A DNA stretch of 64,000 bases from Hyphomonas sp. (GCA_002700305.1 PACZ01000003.1:124001-188000); one strand, 5' to 3'. Counted from the stretch's first letter, positions 24,576-34,249 are shown. The notes: a model not told the origin generated them from the letters alone. Program-made: numbers and translations.

Positions 24576-25918
24576 CAGATGATCTCCTTCAGGGCGGCGG
24601 CATATGCGGCAATGTCTTCCGGCGTGGTGCACTCGGTGGCGGCGCAGAGGATGACGTCGCCCAGATGGTCGCCCGGGAACAGGCGGCTGGCGCGGACGCC
24701 GCCGACAATGCCGGCTTCGTCCAGCATGGCGAGGACTGCTTCGGCATTCACTGGCGTGCGGAACGCGAATTCGTTGAAGAAGCGCGGCGTGAGGATTTCG
24801 ACGCCCGGCACGTCGGCCAGGGTGTCTGCCAGATCGCAGGCGGCCTCATGGTTCAGCACGGCCAGCTCTTCCAGCCCCTTGCCGCCAAGCAGCGTCATGT
24901 GTGCAGTAAAGGCCAGCGTGCAGAGCCCGGAATTGGTGCAGATGTTCGACGTCGCCTTGTCGCGGCGGATGTGCTGCTCGCGCGTTGAGAGCGTCAGAAC
25001 GAAGCCGCGCTTGCCATCGGCGTCGGTCGTCTCCCCACAAAGCCGTCCCGGCATCTGGCGCACCAGCTTCTGGGTACAGGCGAAGAGGCCAACATAAGGC
25101 CCGCCGAAGTTCAGGCCGTTGCCGATGGACTGGCCCTCGCCAACGGCGATGTCCGCGCCCATTTCACCGGGCGGCGTCACAAGACCGAGCGCGACCGCTT
25201 CGGTGAACACCGACACGAGCAGCGCGCCCTTGCCATGTGCCGCTTCGGCCACCGGCGAGAGATCCGTCACGGTGCCGAACGTGTTTGGAGACTGGCCGAT
25301 CACGCAGGCCGTCTGATCGTCCACGGCATCGGCCAGCGCCAGTTCGCCGTCGATGGCATGCTCCAGCTGTACGACCTCGATGCCCTGCGCCTCGCACAGC
25401 ATTTTCGTGGCCGCGGCATAGTGGGGGTGCAGGCCGCCGGAGAGGATCACCTTCTTCCGGCGTGTCGCCCGCGTCGCCATGACAGCGGCTTCAGCACAGG
25501 CGGTCGAGCCGTCATACATGGAGGCGTTGGCGACATCCATTGCGGTGAGAGCCGCGACCTGGGTCTGGAATTCGAACAGGGTCTGCAACGTGCCCTGCGC
25601 GATTTCCGGCTGGTAAGGCGTGTAGGTCGTCAGGAATTCGGAACGCTGGATGATCATGTCCACACTGGCGGGCACATGGTGTTTGTACGCCCCGGCGCCG
25701 ACAAAGAACGGGCCGGACGAAGCCGCCCGGTTCTTCGCGGCAAGCTTCGACATGTGCCGCTCGACGGCGAGTTCCCCCTGATGGTTCGGCAGGCCGTCCA
25801 CCGTGCCGTGCAGGCGGGCACTCTCGGGAACATCCGCATAAAAATCATCGACCGACTTCGCGCCGATCGTTTTCAGCATGTCTGCGCGGTCGTCCGCTGT
25901 CAGGGGGAGGTATCGCAT
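24575..25918 (-). CDS. gcvPA: Glycine dehydrogenase (decarboxylating) subunit 1, P-protein alpha
   Basis: A 447-aa N-terminal half of the P-protein. '[20 protein letters not shown]' is the typical N-terminus, '[19 protein letters not shown]', '[20 protein letters not shown]' and '[19 protein letters not shown]'-like text ('[18 protein letters not shown]') are family blocks. It lacks the PLP Lys, as expected, since that lies in GcvPB. The start ATG at 25918 fits the family; a longer frame to 25963 would overlap the gcvH end. It lies 29 bp after gcvH and overlaps gcvPB by one base. Confidence 0.95.
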   Translation of the reverse strand: MRYLPLTADDRADMLKTIGAKSVDDFYADVPESARLHGTVDGLPNHQGELAVERHMSKLAAKNRAASSGPFFVGAGAYKHHVPASVDMIIQRSEFLTTYTPYQPEIAQGTLQTLFEFQTQVAALTAMDVANASMYDGSTACAEAAVMATRATRRKKVILSGGLHPHYAAATKMLCEAQGIEVVQLEHAIDGELALADAVDDQTACVIGQSPNTFGTVTDLSPVAEAAHGKGALLVSVFTEAVALGLVTPPGEMGADIAVGEGQSIGNGLNFGGPYVGLFACTQKLVRQMPGRLCGETTDADGKRGFVLTLSTREQHIRRDKATSNICTNSGLCTLAFTAHMTLLGGKGLEELAVLNHEAACDLADTLADVPGVEILTPRFFNEFAFRTPVNAEAVLAMLDEAGIVGGVRASRLFPGDHLGDVILCAATECTTPEDIAAYAAALKEII

Positions 25919-25947
25919 TCCGGTACTCCGTCTGTGAGGCGCTGGCC

Positions 25948-26337
25948 TCAGAGGGTTTCGCAATAGGCCTTGTAGGCAGCCTCATCCATCAGGCCGGCGA
26001 TCTCGGCGCCGTCCTTGATTTCGAGGACGCAGAACCAGCCTTTTTCGGTCGGGGATTCGTTCACCGTCTCCGGCTTGTCGCCGAGCGCCGGGTTGACCTC
26101 GACCACTTTGCCGTGGATCGGCGCGTAGACGTCGGAGGCGGCCTTTACGGACTCAACGACAGCCATGTCGTCACCCGGTGCGAACTCGGCACCGACATCC
26201 GGCAGCTCAACGAAAACGATGTCGCCGAGCGCGTTTTCGGCATAGTGCGTGATGCCCACGGTGGCGAGGTCGTTATGAACCGTCACCCATTCATGGTCCT
26301 TGGTGTAGAAGGTCGTCGGCTGTGTGTAGCGGGTCAT
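25948..26337 (-). CDS. gcvH: Glycine cleavage system H protein
   Basis: A 129-aa lipoyl carrier that shuttles the aminomethyl group between P, T and L proteins. The lipoylated Lys lies in '[20 protein letters not shown]'. '[20 protein letters not shown]' and 'GWFCVLEI' complete the H-protein fold. The length is standard. It lies 12 bp after gcvT. Confidence 0.96.
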   Translation of the reverse strand: MTRYTQPTTFYTKDHEWVTVHNDLATVGITHYAENALGDIVFVELPDVGAEFAPGDDMAVVESVKAASDVYAPIHGKVVEVNPALGDKPETVNESPTEKGWFCVLEIKDGAEIAGLMDEAAYKAYCETL

Positions 26338-26349
26338 GGGGTCTGGCTC

Positions 26350-27507
26350 CTATCGCTTATAATTATGCGGAACAAAGGGAAGATCGGCGACGACGGCCGG
26401 GCGCGCCTTGCCGCGCACCATCAGCTGGACTTCGGTGCCGGGTTCGGTGTGGGCGCTGGCGATATATCCCATGGCGACCGGGTGGCCGACCGTGGGACCG
26501 AAACCGCCCGACGTGACCACGCCGACTTTCTCGTCACCGATGAAGATTTCCGTGCCTTCGCGGGCCGGGGCGCGCTCCAGCGGTTTGATGCCGACGCGCT
26601 TGCGGGCCGGGCCTTCGCTCCGCTCCCGGAGAATGCGTTCGGCGCCGGGGAAGTCACCCGCCTCGCGGCGGCGCTTCTGGATGACCCAGCCGAGGTCAGC
26701 TTCGATGGGTGATGTCGCCGGATCGAGATCATGTCCGTACAGGCAGAGCCCCGCTTCGAGGCGCAGCGAGTCCCGCGCGCCGAGGCCGATGGGCTTTACC
26801 CGCTCATCCGTCAGCATTTCCTTGACCAGCGGAATGCCGGCTTCCGGTTTCACCAGAACTTCAAACCCGTCTTCGCCGGTATAACCGCAGCGTGAGACGA
26901 TGCAGCGCGTGCCGTTCAGTTCGAACGGCATGTGGTGCATGAATTTCAGGTCTTCGCAGCCGGGGAAGAAATCCTTCATCACGTCAGCCGCTTCCGGGCC
27001 CTGAAGGGCGAACAGGATGCGGTCGTCGGCGCGGGTCAACACGGCGCGGCCGGCGAGCTTCTTCTCGAAGATGCCCCAGTCCTGTTCCTTCATCGCGCCA
27101 TTGACGACGATATAGAGGCTGCCTTGTGCCTCATCGCCGATCGGGCGGGTGATGATCAGGTCGTCCAGAATGCCGCCGTCTTCGTTCAGCAAAACAGTGA
27201 GCCGGGCCTGGCCGGGCTTCAGGCTGGTAATGTCGCTCGGCACAAGTTCCTCGACCATTGCGGCGATCTTCGCATGGGCTTCATCGCCGCCGCCGATTCC
27301 GTCTTCCAGCGTCAGGAAGCACGGGCCCATATGAGAGACATCGAACAGGCCGGCGTGCGTCCGTGTCCAGTTGTGTTCTTCCATCACGCCGTCCGGGAAC
27401 TGGACCGGCATTTCATAGCCGGCGAACGGCACAAGCTTCGCCCCGCAGTCTTCGTGCAGGTCATAAAGCGGGGTCCGCTTCAGTGTCTCGGTGGTTGTCT
27501 CACCCAT
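26350..27507 (-). CDS. gcvT: Aminomethyltransferase, glycine cleavage T protein
   Basis: A 385-aa folate-dependent T protein that releases ammonia and forms 5,10-methylene-THF. 'LVPFAGYEMPVQFPDGVMEEH', in part, and 'AGLFDVSHMG' are the N-terminal signature; 'ISRCGYTGEDGFEV'-like text ('VSRCGYTGEDGFEVLVKPE') and 'GARDSLRLEAGLCLYGHD' are folate-binding blocks. The start ATG 27507 is 14 codons inside the longest frame, which would intrude into the riboswitch expression platform. It is first gene of the operon. Confidence 0.95.
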   Translation of the reverse strand: MGETTTETLKRTPLYDLHEDCGAKLVPFAGYEMPVQFPDGVMEEHNWTRTHAGLFDVSHMGPCFLTLEDGIGGGDEAHAKIAAMVEELVPSDITSLKPGQARLTVLLNEDGGILDDLIITRPIGDEAQGSLYIVVNGAMKEQDWGIFEKKLAGRAVLTRADDRILFALQGPEAADVMKDFFPGCEDLKFMHHMPFELNGTRCIVSRCGYTGEDGFEVLVKPEAGIPLVKEMLTDERVKPIGLGARDSLRLEAGLCLYGHDLDPATSPIEADLGWVIQKRRREAGDFPGAERILRERSEGPARKRVGIKPLERAPAREGTEIFIGDEKVGVVTSGGFGPTVGHPVAMGYIASAHTEPGTEVQLMVRGKARPAVVADLPFVPHNYKR

Positions 27508-27551
27508 GGGCGCCCTCATCACAGGAGACGTCAGCGGCCATGGCCGCATTT

Positions 27552-27742
27552 CCGTCGCCCCCGCTGTCTCGGCGCCTGAGAGATTCCGCCCGTGAACTCC
27601 GGGCTTGCTCCTTCGGCGAGGTGGCGCCAGACGGCCCGCCTCTTTCCAGCGTGTTGGTTCTCTCCCGGCCCTTTTGCCTGAGCGTTTCCGGGGCGGTTGC
27701 GCCTTCGGCGGCGGGGTTTGATACCCGCTCTCTCCCGGGAGG
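27552..27742 (-). promoter_or_regulatory. Tandem glycine riboswitch controlling gcvTHPAPB
   Basis: On the minus strand two aptamers stand head to tail upstream of gcvT. The first begins at the GGGAGAG near 27738, continues through CCGCCGAAGGCGCAACCGCC and ends with CGCTCAGGCAAAAGG (27684-27670). The second begins GGGAGAGAACC (from ~27666), has CGCCGAAGGAGCAAG and ends with TCTCAGGCGCC (27581-27571) plus a closing stem. GGGAGA, GCCGAAGGNGCAA and CTCAGGCA are the conserved glycine-aptamer boxes. Tandem aptamers bind glycine and usually switch on gcv expression. The ~45 nt between the second aptamer and the ATG form the expression platform; no clear terminator is seen there, so control of translation initiation is likely. 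Confidence 0.93.
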
Positions 27743-27851
27743 AACTGAACTGTCCTCCTGCTAGCGTGGAATCATGAGGCCAGCAAGCGCGCAGAGGTGC
27801 CCAAGATGCGCAATCCACAGGCCTGCCGCGGTTTGAGGCACCTGCCGCCGC

Positions 27852-28877
27852 CTATTCCATCCGGCGCAGCGTGAACAGGACGGGCTGGTGATCGGTATAT
27901 TGGAAGCCGAGATCGAAGCCCTTCGCCGATTCGACCACCACATTCGGCGACAACAGCAGGCCGTCGATATTGGTCGTGTAGTTCCGGCCGGCCTGATATG
28001 GCTGCTCATTCGTGCGGACGCTCGGTACGGCCGGGTCGATGGCCAGCTGCCAGCCCTCTTTCAGCTCTTCCCGCGGGAAGTCATGGATCCAGAACTGGGC
28101 GGAATCGTCGGCCGTATAGTCGAAATCGGTCGGTGCGAGGCGCATGTTCCAGTCGCCGCCCACCGCGACGGCCTTGCCCTGCTGGTAGTAGCTATCGGCC
28201 AGGTCCAGCACTTCGCGGACCTGCGTCATCCGCGTGTTCGCGCCCTCGTCGAAGGCCGAGAGGTGGACATTGATCAGCACCCAGGGCTGGCCCGAAACAT
28301 CCAGCTCGGTCACCTGCACATGATAGCGCCGTTTGATGAAGCCCATGATCGTGCCGGGCTCTTCGGCGATCCGGACAATCTCCGTTGGCTCATGCGCCAC
28401 CCGCATGAAAGTGCCGAGGCCATGCTTCAGCGACATCGGCCCCGGAAAGAAGCGCGTCCGGATGTCGGAGGAGAAGAACATCGAATAATCGGCCAGCGTG
28501 TCCTTTACGCCGCCCAGCACATCCACGCCCATGGTCAGGAAGCCCGGCCCGGCCAGTTCCTGCATCAGCACGACATCCGGCTCGGCCTGTTTGAGCACGC
28601 CCTGAATGCCGGCAAGATTCTTCTTCACCACATCCTTGCCGGGCGGGCGCAGCATCTCGCCGCCATCGGCCTTGAAGTCGGATTCCTCGCCGAGGCCCGC
28701 ATAGCCGATGTTCCAGACCATGACATAAAGCGGCTCGTTCGCCGGCGGCGACTGGTCGGCCGGTGTGGCGACCTTTGTCGGAATGGTTTTGTCGGACAAG
28801 GTCACGCACCCCGCTAGCAAGAGATAAACCAGCGCTAACCCAAACAGGACGAGGGGTATATAGAAGCGCCGCATCAA
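27852..28877 (-). CDS. Endonuclease/exonuclease/phosphatase (EEP) family lipoprotein
   Basis: A 341-aa protein. 'VLFGLALVYLLLAGC' is a lipoprotein signal with the Cys near residue 24. The mature part has the EEP/DNase I fold blocks: 'MVWNIGYAGLG', 'DVVLMQELAGPG' (metal-binding Glu), 'VLINVHLSAF' (His), 'AVGGDWNMRL' (Asp-x-Asn) and the terminal 'DHQPVLFTL' (Asp-His). All catalytic positions are present, so it is probably an active phosphodiesterase or nuclease-like enzyme facing the periplasm. It overlaps the upstream membrane-protein gene by 4 bp (ATGA). The substrate is unknown. Confidence 0.85.
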   Translation of the reverse strand: MMRRFYIPLVLFGLALVYLLLAGCVTLSDKTIPTKVATPADQSPPANEPLYVMVWNIGYAGLGEESDFKADGGEMLRPPGKDVVKKNLAGIQGVLKQAEPDVVLMQELAGPGFLTMGVDVLGGVKDTLADYSMFFSSDIRTRFFPGPMSLKHGLGTFMRVAHEPTEIVRIAEEPGTIMGFIKRRYHVQVTELDVSGQPWVLINVHLSAFDEGANTRMTQVREVLDLADSYYQQGKAVAVGGDWNMRLAPTDFDYTADDSAQFWIHDFPREELKEGWQLAIDPAVPSVRTNEQPYQAGRNYTTNIDGLLLSPNVVVESAKGFDLGFQYTDHQPVLFTLRRME

Positions 28878-29887
28878 TGCCCTGCCGCCGTCGTTACTTC
28901 ACCGGGGCTTTCATCCGCCTCGGGACGGTTGAATTGCTGTGCAACCCATTGTGCAAGACCCAGCGCGGCCGCCACGCCGCCCCATTCGCTGGAGATGCGG
29001 GTGACAAAGCTGAGCAGCGATTTCTGGTCCATCATCTCCACCATGATTTCCGAGTACCGGATCACATAGTCCGGATGCATCTTCGCCGCCTGTGGGCGCA
29101 GCGCCGCCATGGCATCGACATATTGCGTAATCACCGCGGAATAATTGCCGACATAGGTCCAGATCCCCACCGCCAGCACGGCCGTAAGACCGATCAGGGT
29201 GGAGATCATGGTCAGCAGGACAGCATTGTTGATGAACAGGCTGCGCAGCGGCGTCAGCCGGATCGCGAGATTGATGGCAAAGATCCCGGCCATGAACATG
29301 AAAACCGGCGTCATGCTCTCTTCCGCCACCGTCAGCAGAGACTGCATGTCGAGATAGGAAAACTCGATGCTGCGGATGAGCTGGCCCTGGCTCACGTCGG
29401 GTCCGGTGGGCAGGCCGATAATCGCCGCATCTGCCAGCGATGACAGGTTCTGCGTATCGGAAATGGCCTGCATCACCAGGAGCGCCACAACCACAGCGCC
29501 GACCGCAAAGACGATCAGGCTGTAGATGCCATAGACAAGGTAAGTGAAGAACAGGCGCCAGCGCTCGTCCGGCTCTGCGGCGAACGCCGTTCGGATGCCG
29601 TGGATGTAGACAACGAGGCCGACGAAAATCGCCGCCGACACCACAGGCACCGGATGGTCCGCAATCAGCCCGCCAAGGCTGACATCTTTCCCGGCGCTGT
29701 CGATCAGCCAGACCATCGCCGCCGCGAAGCTGACAATGGCGATCTCACCATAGGCCCCGCTGGTGCGGCGGACCGTCTTGCCGACCCGGAAGCGCAGCGA
29801 ATGCCGCTTCACCCAGATCGGACCGGCGATGACATAGGCCAGCACGACCGTCGCGATCGCCACCAGCCAGGTAATAAGAAGGATCAA
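28874..29887 (-). CDS. Membrane protein of unknown function (about six membrane helices)
   Basis: A 337-aa protein. Hydrophobic segments are seen at residues ~3-22, ~50-65, ~80-97, ~115-140 and ~195-245 ('FMFMAGIFAINLAIRL', 'NAVLLTMISTLIGLTAVLAV'). A C-terminal soluble tail follows ('YVDAMAALRPQAAKMHPDYV'). I recognise no family. It overlaps the EEP lipoprotein gene by 4 bp and follows the YcjF-like gene by 96 bp, so all three may act together at the envelope. Confidence 0.7.
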   Translation of the reverse strand: MILLITWLVAIATVVLAYVIAGPIWVKRHSLRFRVGKTVRRTSGAYGEIAIVSFAAAMVWLIDSAGKDVSLGGLIADHPVPVVSAAIFVGLVVYIHGIRTAFAAEPDERWRLFFTYLVYGIYSLIVFAVGAVVVALLVMQAISDTQNLSSLADAAIIGLPTGPDVSQGQLIRSIEFSYLDMQSLLTVAEESMTPVFMFMAGIFAINLAIRLTPLRSLFINNAVLLTMISTLIGLTAVLAVGIWTYVGNYSAVITQYVDAMAALRPQAAKMHPDYVIRYSEIMVEMMDQKSLLSFVTRISSEWGGVAAALGLAQWVAQQFNRPEADESPGEVTTAAGH

Positions 29888-29983
29888 ACCGGAACTCCCC
29901 GCTGAGTCACCTCACCTCTCCTGTAGTGATCGCACAAGGCCGCGCCGGATGGCAATCGCCGGATTGGCCCTTCGGTGTTCCGG

Positions 29984-31129
29984 TCAGCCGTCGGGGGCGG
30001 GCTTGTTTCCGCCAAACCAGCTCTGCACCAGCCCCCAGGCGCTGCGCGAGCCAGCCAGCGCCTTCTCGGTTGCCCGGCTTGCCGTGGAGGTGAGCCCGCC
30101 GACGCCTTTCAGCAGGTCGCCGATCACCGAGCCCGATTCCTCTTTCACATCCTTCAGCGCTTCGGCGGAGATCGCCTTCGCCTGCCCGGCCGACCAGCCT
30201 TTGAAGCTGCGGCAGCGGCGCTTGGCGAGATAGCCGAGCTTCAGCGTCATCATCGCGTTCACCCCGCCATCCATCACCGGCCCGGCAACCAGGCCGCCCA
30301 TCCGGCCGAGCAGGCTGCCGATCACGTCGCCGGTCAGGTCGGTCACATCCTCCAGCGCGCGGGCAACCACGACAATGGCGGCGACATCGCGCAGGATGCG
30401 CAAACTGCCCCACAAGTGCGGGCGGCCGAAATAGACCCGGGCGACCTTGGCCACGAGATTCGCGTTGCGCCACAGCACGATGAAGGCATCCACCGTGCCG
30501 TTCATGGAGACGGCGGTCGCGATGCCCACGCCGACAGCCTCGGCATGGATCAGCTTCTCCACCTTCTTGTCGAGCGGCTTGAGGAGGGCCTCGATATGGT
30601 CGCGCTCGAAATGTTCCAGATCGGCGGAGATCATCAGCGCCTCTTCCGGCCCGGCCCGGCGGGCGCGGTCCAGCAGGGCCTGTCCGCGCAGGATGCTTTC
30701 CTCGATCGCGCCGCGCTCCTCCTGTACTTCCGGATTGTCGGCCAGCATCAGCAGGTATTTCAGGTCATAGCGCAGGCGGGCGGCGAGGGCTTTCGGGGCC
30801 GGCGCGTCCGGATCGATCGGGATGGAGGGTGGTTTCGCCGCCACCGGCATGGCCAGGAAGCCCATGATGGGCCGCCCCACCAGAACCACCAGCAACAGCG
30901 TCAGAACCACGATATAGCCATAGCCCAGCACCGGATGGACATCGTCGAACAGGCGGTAAAACAGGAAGCCCTGCCCGATCACGACCATGAAGGCGATCAC
31001 CAGAAAGGCGGTCGCCGACCATTTGAGGAATTTCCAGCCCTTCGCCCATTGGGAGGCGAGTTCCCATTCCGTGCCGTCTTTGGCGGGCTGGTCCGGGCCC
31101 GGTATCGCCTTGGCCTTCTTTCTGGCCAT
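29984..31129 (-). CDS. YcjF-like (DUF697) inner-membrane protein
   Basis: A 381-aa protein. Two membrane helices near residues 35-90 ('FLKWSATAFLVIAFMVVIGQ', 'YGYIVVLTLLLVVLVGRPI') precede a cytoplasmic helical part and the DUF697-type block 'AVGVGIATAVSMNGTVDAFI' followed by 'LWRNANLVAKVARVYFGRPH'. This is the layout of the YcjF/TIGR01620 family, which in other bacteria accompanies the GTPase YcjX. No ycjX lies in the window. I chose ATG 31129 because the protein then begins MARKKAKA; the longer frame has no family support. The function is unknown; an envelope role is inferred. Confidence 0.75.
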   Translation of the reverse strand: MARKKAKAIPGPDQPAKDGTEWELASQWAKGWKFLKWSATAFLVIAFMVVIGQGFLFYRLFDDVHPVLGYGYIVVLTLLLVVLVGRPIMGFLAMPVAAKPPSIPIDPDAPAPKALAARLRYDLKYLLMLADNPEVQEERGAIEESILRGQALLDRARRAGPEEALMISADLEHFERDHIEALLKPLDKKVEKLIHAEAVGVGIATAVSMNGTVDAFIVLWRNANLVAKVARVYFGRPHLWGSLRILRDVAAIVVVARALEDVTDLTGDVIGSLLGRMGGLVAGPVMDGGVNAMMTLKLGYLAKRRCRSFKGWSAGQAKAISAEALKDVKEESGSVIGDLLKGVGGLTSTASRATEKALAGSRSAWGLVQSWFGGNKPAPDG

Positions 31130-31278
31130 GTCGCGTATCCTCCCTGTTATTGAGCTGAACTCACTCCATAGGTGGGATAGAGGCGGCGCCGAGGCAACAC
31201 CCTGCGTCCGGACAAGCACGTGCGACGCCCGTTAAGGCGCTTGGTGTGGGGTTGGATTTTCGGAGGTGTCAGGCCGCG

Positions 31279-31695
31279 TCAGGTTTCCGGCAGGGGGAGA
31301 GTCCCGAATTGCCGCGCATCGCGGCGGAGGCCGGGAGCCAGAGCGGCGAGCACAGCGCGTACGGCGCCCGCATACCGATTCTCGCCCGGCTGAGCGGAGA
31401 TCGAAAGATGGGTGATGTAAACAGGTACGGCTGCCCGCCCGTCGCACGCGGCGGCAAGACGGTCGGAAGCATGCACGGCGGTCTGCAGGATCGCCCGCTC
31501 TGTCTTCTGCCCCGGCATCCAGTCGATGCGGACCAGATAGACACGCAAGTTCGGCGTCAGGCTCCAGCGATACACGACACCGCGCCCATAGGCGGCGCGG
31601 ATCTGCGCGCGCAGCACCAGCACCTGGACCCAGATCAGGGGCCAGAGAAAGGCGAGCTGCGGCGGGAACCAGACGGGAGGGTGAAAGAGTGACAT
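31279..31695 (-). CDS. Hypothetical protein with N-terminal membrane-associated segment
   Basis: A 138-aa protein. 'LAFLWPLIWVQVLVLRAQI' is a single hydrophobic segment; the rest is soluble, basic and mixed ('VVYRWSLTPNLRVYLVRIDW', 'YITHLSISAQPGENRYAGAV'). No family was recognised. The start is ATG 31695 (GTG at 31704 possible). From 31696 to 31992 I see only short sequence repeats around ATACCGGAC and no gene. Confidence 0.55.
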   Translation of the reverse strand: MSLFHPPVWFPPQLAFLWPLIWVQVLVLRAQIRAAYGRGVVYRWSLTPNLRVYLVRIDWMPGQKTERAILQTAVHASDRLAAACDGRAAVPVYITHLSISAQPGENRYAGAVRAVLAALAPGLRRDARQFGTLPLPET

Positions 31696-31992
31696 GGCGT
31701 GCACTATACGTCAGGCTACGGAGGTGTCGGATAAGTTTGTTTCTGGGGTAGCGGTTGCAGCAGGATGGGGTGGGTCTTGTGGTGGATAAGTCCCCGCCAC
31801 GTGTCGGGATGACTGGCGGGGGACAAAATCCGGCTACGTCATGACTTCACATGACGAGGCATGACCATACCGGACTAAAGATGACTATACCGGACCTGCC
31901 CGGATCACCCGCTGCCCACGCAAGTGTGAGCCCATGTGATTTTTCCGGATGGCCGGGACATGCCAGATGGGGAGCCGGTTTCCGGAGCCCCC

Positions 31993-32583
31993 ATGACCCG
32001 CCTGCGCACCCCTGCCCGTCATGCCTGCTGGACCGCCGCGTTCCTTGCCGGCGGCCCATGGCTGTGGCTGGGCAGTTTCCTCATGGAGCGCCAGCCGCAC
32101 CAGAGCTTTGCGTTTGTTCTGGAACGCGCCAGGCTGCACGCCAATCTCTGGCTGCTGGCGGGCGGTGTGATCTGGTATGCGGCCTGGTCCTTCGGCACGC
32201 TGCTGCTGCCCCGGCATGCGGCAGGCCACCGGCACGACCGGCACAGGGCGTTCGATACGGCCATCATTGTGCTGATCCCGGCGGTGGCAGCGCTCTACTG
32301 GATCTGCGGCGATCCGGACCCGCGCAATTTCCGCCGCATGATGCCGGGCGACACCGTGTTCCTGCCCGCGCTCCTGCTGGCAGCGCTGCAGGCCGTGGCG
32401 TTCATTCAGGTCTGCTGTCTGGAGCGTTTGCCCGCCGCTACATCCGTTCCGGCACGCGGATGCCCAGCAGGTCCAGCCCCGTCTCCAGCTGTTTCAGCAC
32501 GGCCGAGGCAAGACCAAGGCGGCTCGCGCGGGTGGCTTCGTCGCCCTCCGCCGCAATCGGCAGGGCCGCATAGAAGCTGCTGA
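31993..32583 (+). CDS. Probable four-helix membrane protein overlapping argS (3' end uncertain)
   Basis: A 196-aa frame from ATG 31993. Four hydrophobic segments are clear: 'CWTAAFLAGGPWLWLGSFLM', 'LWLLAGGVIWYAAWSFGTLL', 'AFDTAIIVLIPAVAALYWI' and 'VFLPALLLAALQAVAFIQVC'. The last ~50 codons are proline-rich and overlap the 3' end of argS on the other strand by 146 bp, where they simply mirror argS codons. Either the gene really overlaps, or its original stop near 32440 has been lost or hidden by a frameshift. No family was recognised. Confidence 0.5.
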   Translation: MTRLRTPARHACWTAAFLAGGPWLWLGSFLMERQPHQSFAFVLERARLHANLWLLAGGVIWYAAWSFGTLLLPRHAAGHRHDRHRAFDTAIIVLIPAVAALYWICGDPDPRNFRRMMPGDTVFLPALLLAALQAVAFIQVCCLERLPAATSVPARGCPAGPAPSPAVSARPRQDQGGSRGWLRRPPPQSAGPHRSC

Positions 32584-34246
32584 AAGCCTGCGCGAGATTG
32601 TAGAGATGCTCGCACAGGACGTGCGGCATCCGCTTCTCGCGCGCCTGCAGGCAGGCAAAGGCGAAATTGTCGAGCTGCAGGACCAGCGCCCGTTCGGCGT
32701 CATGGCCGATCACGATGTCACCCGGCTTGTTGCCCTCTTCTGTGGCGCGGCGCAGCAGCGATTTCACGCGCACGGCGGCATACAGAAGATACGGCCCGGT
32801 CTTGCCTTCGAAGCTGGTGAACTTGTCGAGATCGAAGACATAGTTCGTGGTCCGCGTATTCATCAGGTCCGAGAAACGCAAAGCGGCGAGCGCGACATTC
32901 GCGGCCACCTCATGGCGCTCTTCCGGCCCCATGTCTTCCGGCAGCTTGCCAGCCTCGGTGATTTTCTTCTGCGCTTCCTCGAACGCCATGGCGTTCAGAT
33001 CCGCGAGGCGCAGGACGCCGCCTTCGCGGGTCTTGAAGGGTTTGCCGTCCGGGCCGTTGACCGTGCCGAAGCCGATATGTTCGAGGCGGCCTTCGTCAAT
33101 CAGGCCGACCATTTCAGCGGCGCGGAACACCTGCTGGAAGTGCAGCGCCTGACGCTGGTCCACCACGTAGAGCATGCGCTGGGGCGCGGGCTTCAGGTTT
33201 TCCATCCGGTCAAGGATGGTTGCCAGGTCGGTCGTGTGATAGCCGGTGCCGCCGCGGCTGTTTATCAGCATGATCGGCGGCATCGGGTTTTTCAGCGTGG
33301 TCTTGCCGTCTTTCTCGACAGGCACATTCTCGCCCTCGCGGGCAATGTCGACGATCCACGCGCCATCATCCTCGCGGGCCAGGCCGGCGGCCTTGAACTG
33401 CTCGACCAGTTCCGGGATCAGATCGTCTACATCGCTTTCGCCCTTCCACAGGTCGAAATGGACGTTCAGGAATTCATAGTCTACCTTCAGTGCGGCGACC
33501 GAGACATCGATGAAATGCTTCAGTAGCGCGCGGTAGCCGGGGCGGCCGGCCTGCAGCTCGGCAACAGCCTTCTGGCTGCGCTCCAGCCGGGCCGGGTCTT
33601 CCTTCGCCTTGGCGCTGGCGGCCGGATACATGCGGGCCAGATCGTCGATCGTGACCGGCGGTTCTTCCGGATACGGACCGGTAAAGTCTGCGTCGAAATA
33701 GATGAGGCCCGGCTGCTCGTCCTGAAGTTCGGTGACGAGGTGGCCCATCTGCAGGCCCCAGTCGCCGAGATGGACGTCGCCCGTCACATCGTCGCCGAGG
33801 AAAGTCAGCAGGCGGCGCAGCGTGTCGCCGATCACGGCGGAGCGGAGATGGCCGACATGCATCGGCTTGGCGACGTTCGGACCGCCAAAGTCGATGACGG
33901 TGACCTGCGGATCGCTCGCGCCTTCGGCCCCGGCCATCCTTTCATCGCGCACAGCCTCAGCCCGCGCGGCGAGCGCGGCATCGGAGACGCGGATATTGAT
34001 GAAGCCCGGCCCGGCGACTTCCGCCGACAGGACCATCTCGTGTTCCTTGAGCGCGGCGGCGACCTCGGCGGCCACGTCGCGCGGGATCTTGCCGGCCTTC
34101 TTGGCCGCGCCCATCGCGCCATTGCACTGGAAGTCTGCCAGTTCCGGCTTGTCGGAGCGGCGCACATCGCCCCACCGCGCTTCAAGCCCCATGGCTTCAA
34201 AGGCGGCGCTGGCGGCCGCCGACAGGTCTTTCGTCAGGCTGGCCAT
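32438..34246 (-). CDS. argS: Arginyl-tRNA synthetase
   Basis: A 602-aa class I synthetase that charges tRNA-Arg. The ArgS N-terminal (Add-1) domain occupies residues ~1-105. 'FGGPNVAKPMHVGHLRSAVI' holds the HIGH-type motif (HVGH). 'GDVHLGDWGLQMGHLVTEL', 'YVVDQRQALHFQQVFRAAEM' and 'DKFTSFEGKTGPYLLYAAVR' are diagnostic ArgS blocks. The C-terminal anticodon-binding domain ends 'LETGLDLLGIRVPERM', as in other ArgS proteins. It lies 3 bp after the upstream lipoprotein gene and is probably co-transcribed with it. Confidence 0.96.
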   Translation of the reverse strand: MASLTKDLSAAASAAFEAMGLEARWGDVRRSDKPELADFQCNGAMGAAKKAGKIPRDVAAEVAAALKEHEMVLSAEVAGPGFINIRVSDAALAARAEAVRDERMAGAEGASDPQVTVIDFGGPNVAKPMHVGHLRSAVIGDTLRRLLTFLGDDVTGDVHLGDWGLQMGHLVTELQDEQPGLIYFDADFTGPYPEEPPVTIDDLARMYPAASAKAKEDPARLERSQKAVAELQAGRPGYRALLKHFIDVSVAALKVDYEFLNVHFDLWKGESDVDDLIPELVEQFKAAGLAREDDGAWIVDIAREGENVPVEKDGKTTLKNPMPPIMLINSRGGTGYHTTDLATILDRMENLKPAPQRMLYVVDQRQALHFQQVFRAAEMVGLIDEGRLEHIGFGTVNGPDGKPFKTREGGVLRLADLNAMAFEEAQKKITEAGKLPEDMGPEERHEVAANVALAALRFSDLMNTRTTNYVFDLDKFTSFEGKTGPYLLYAAVRVKSLLRRATEEGNKPGDIVIGHDAERALVLQLDNFAFACLQAREKRMPHVLCEHLYNLAQAFSSFYAALPIAAEGDEATRASRLGLASAVLKQLETGLDLLGIRVPERM

Positions 34247-34249
34247 GAT

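Noticed and set aside
23226..25097. 623-codon plus-strand frame opposite gcvPB/gcvPA
   Set aside because: Antisense shadow; rich in His/Arg/Gln with no motif, while both minus-strand genes are complete.
31866..31895. ATACCGGAC repeats here and at 54872-54890 (shared 13-mer GACTATACCGGAC)
   Set aside because: Words of this length recur by chance in 64 kb, and no structure or placement links the two sites.
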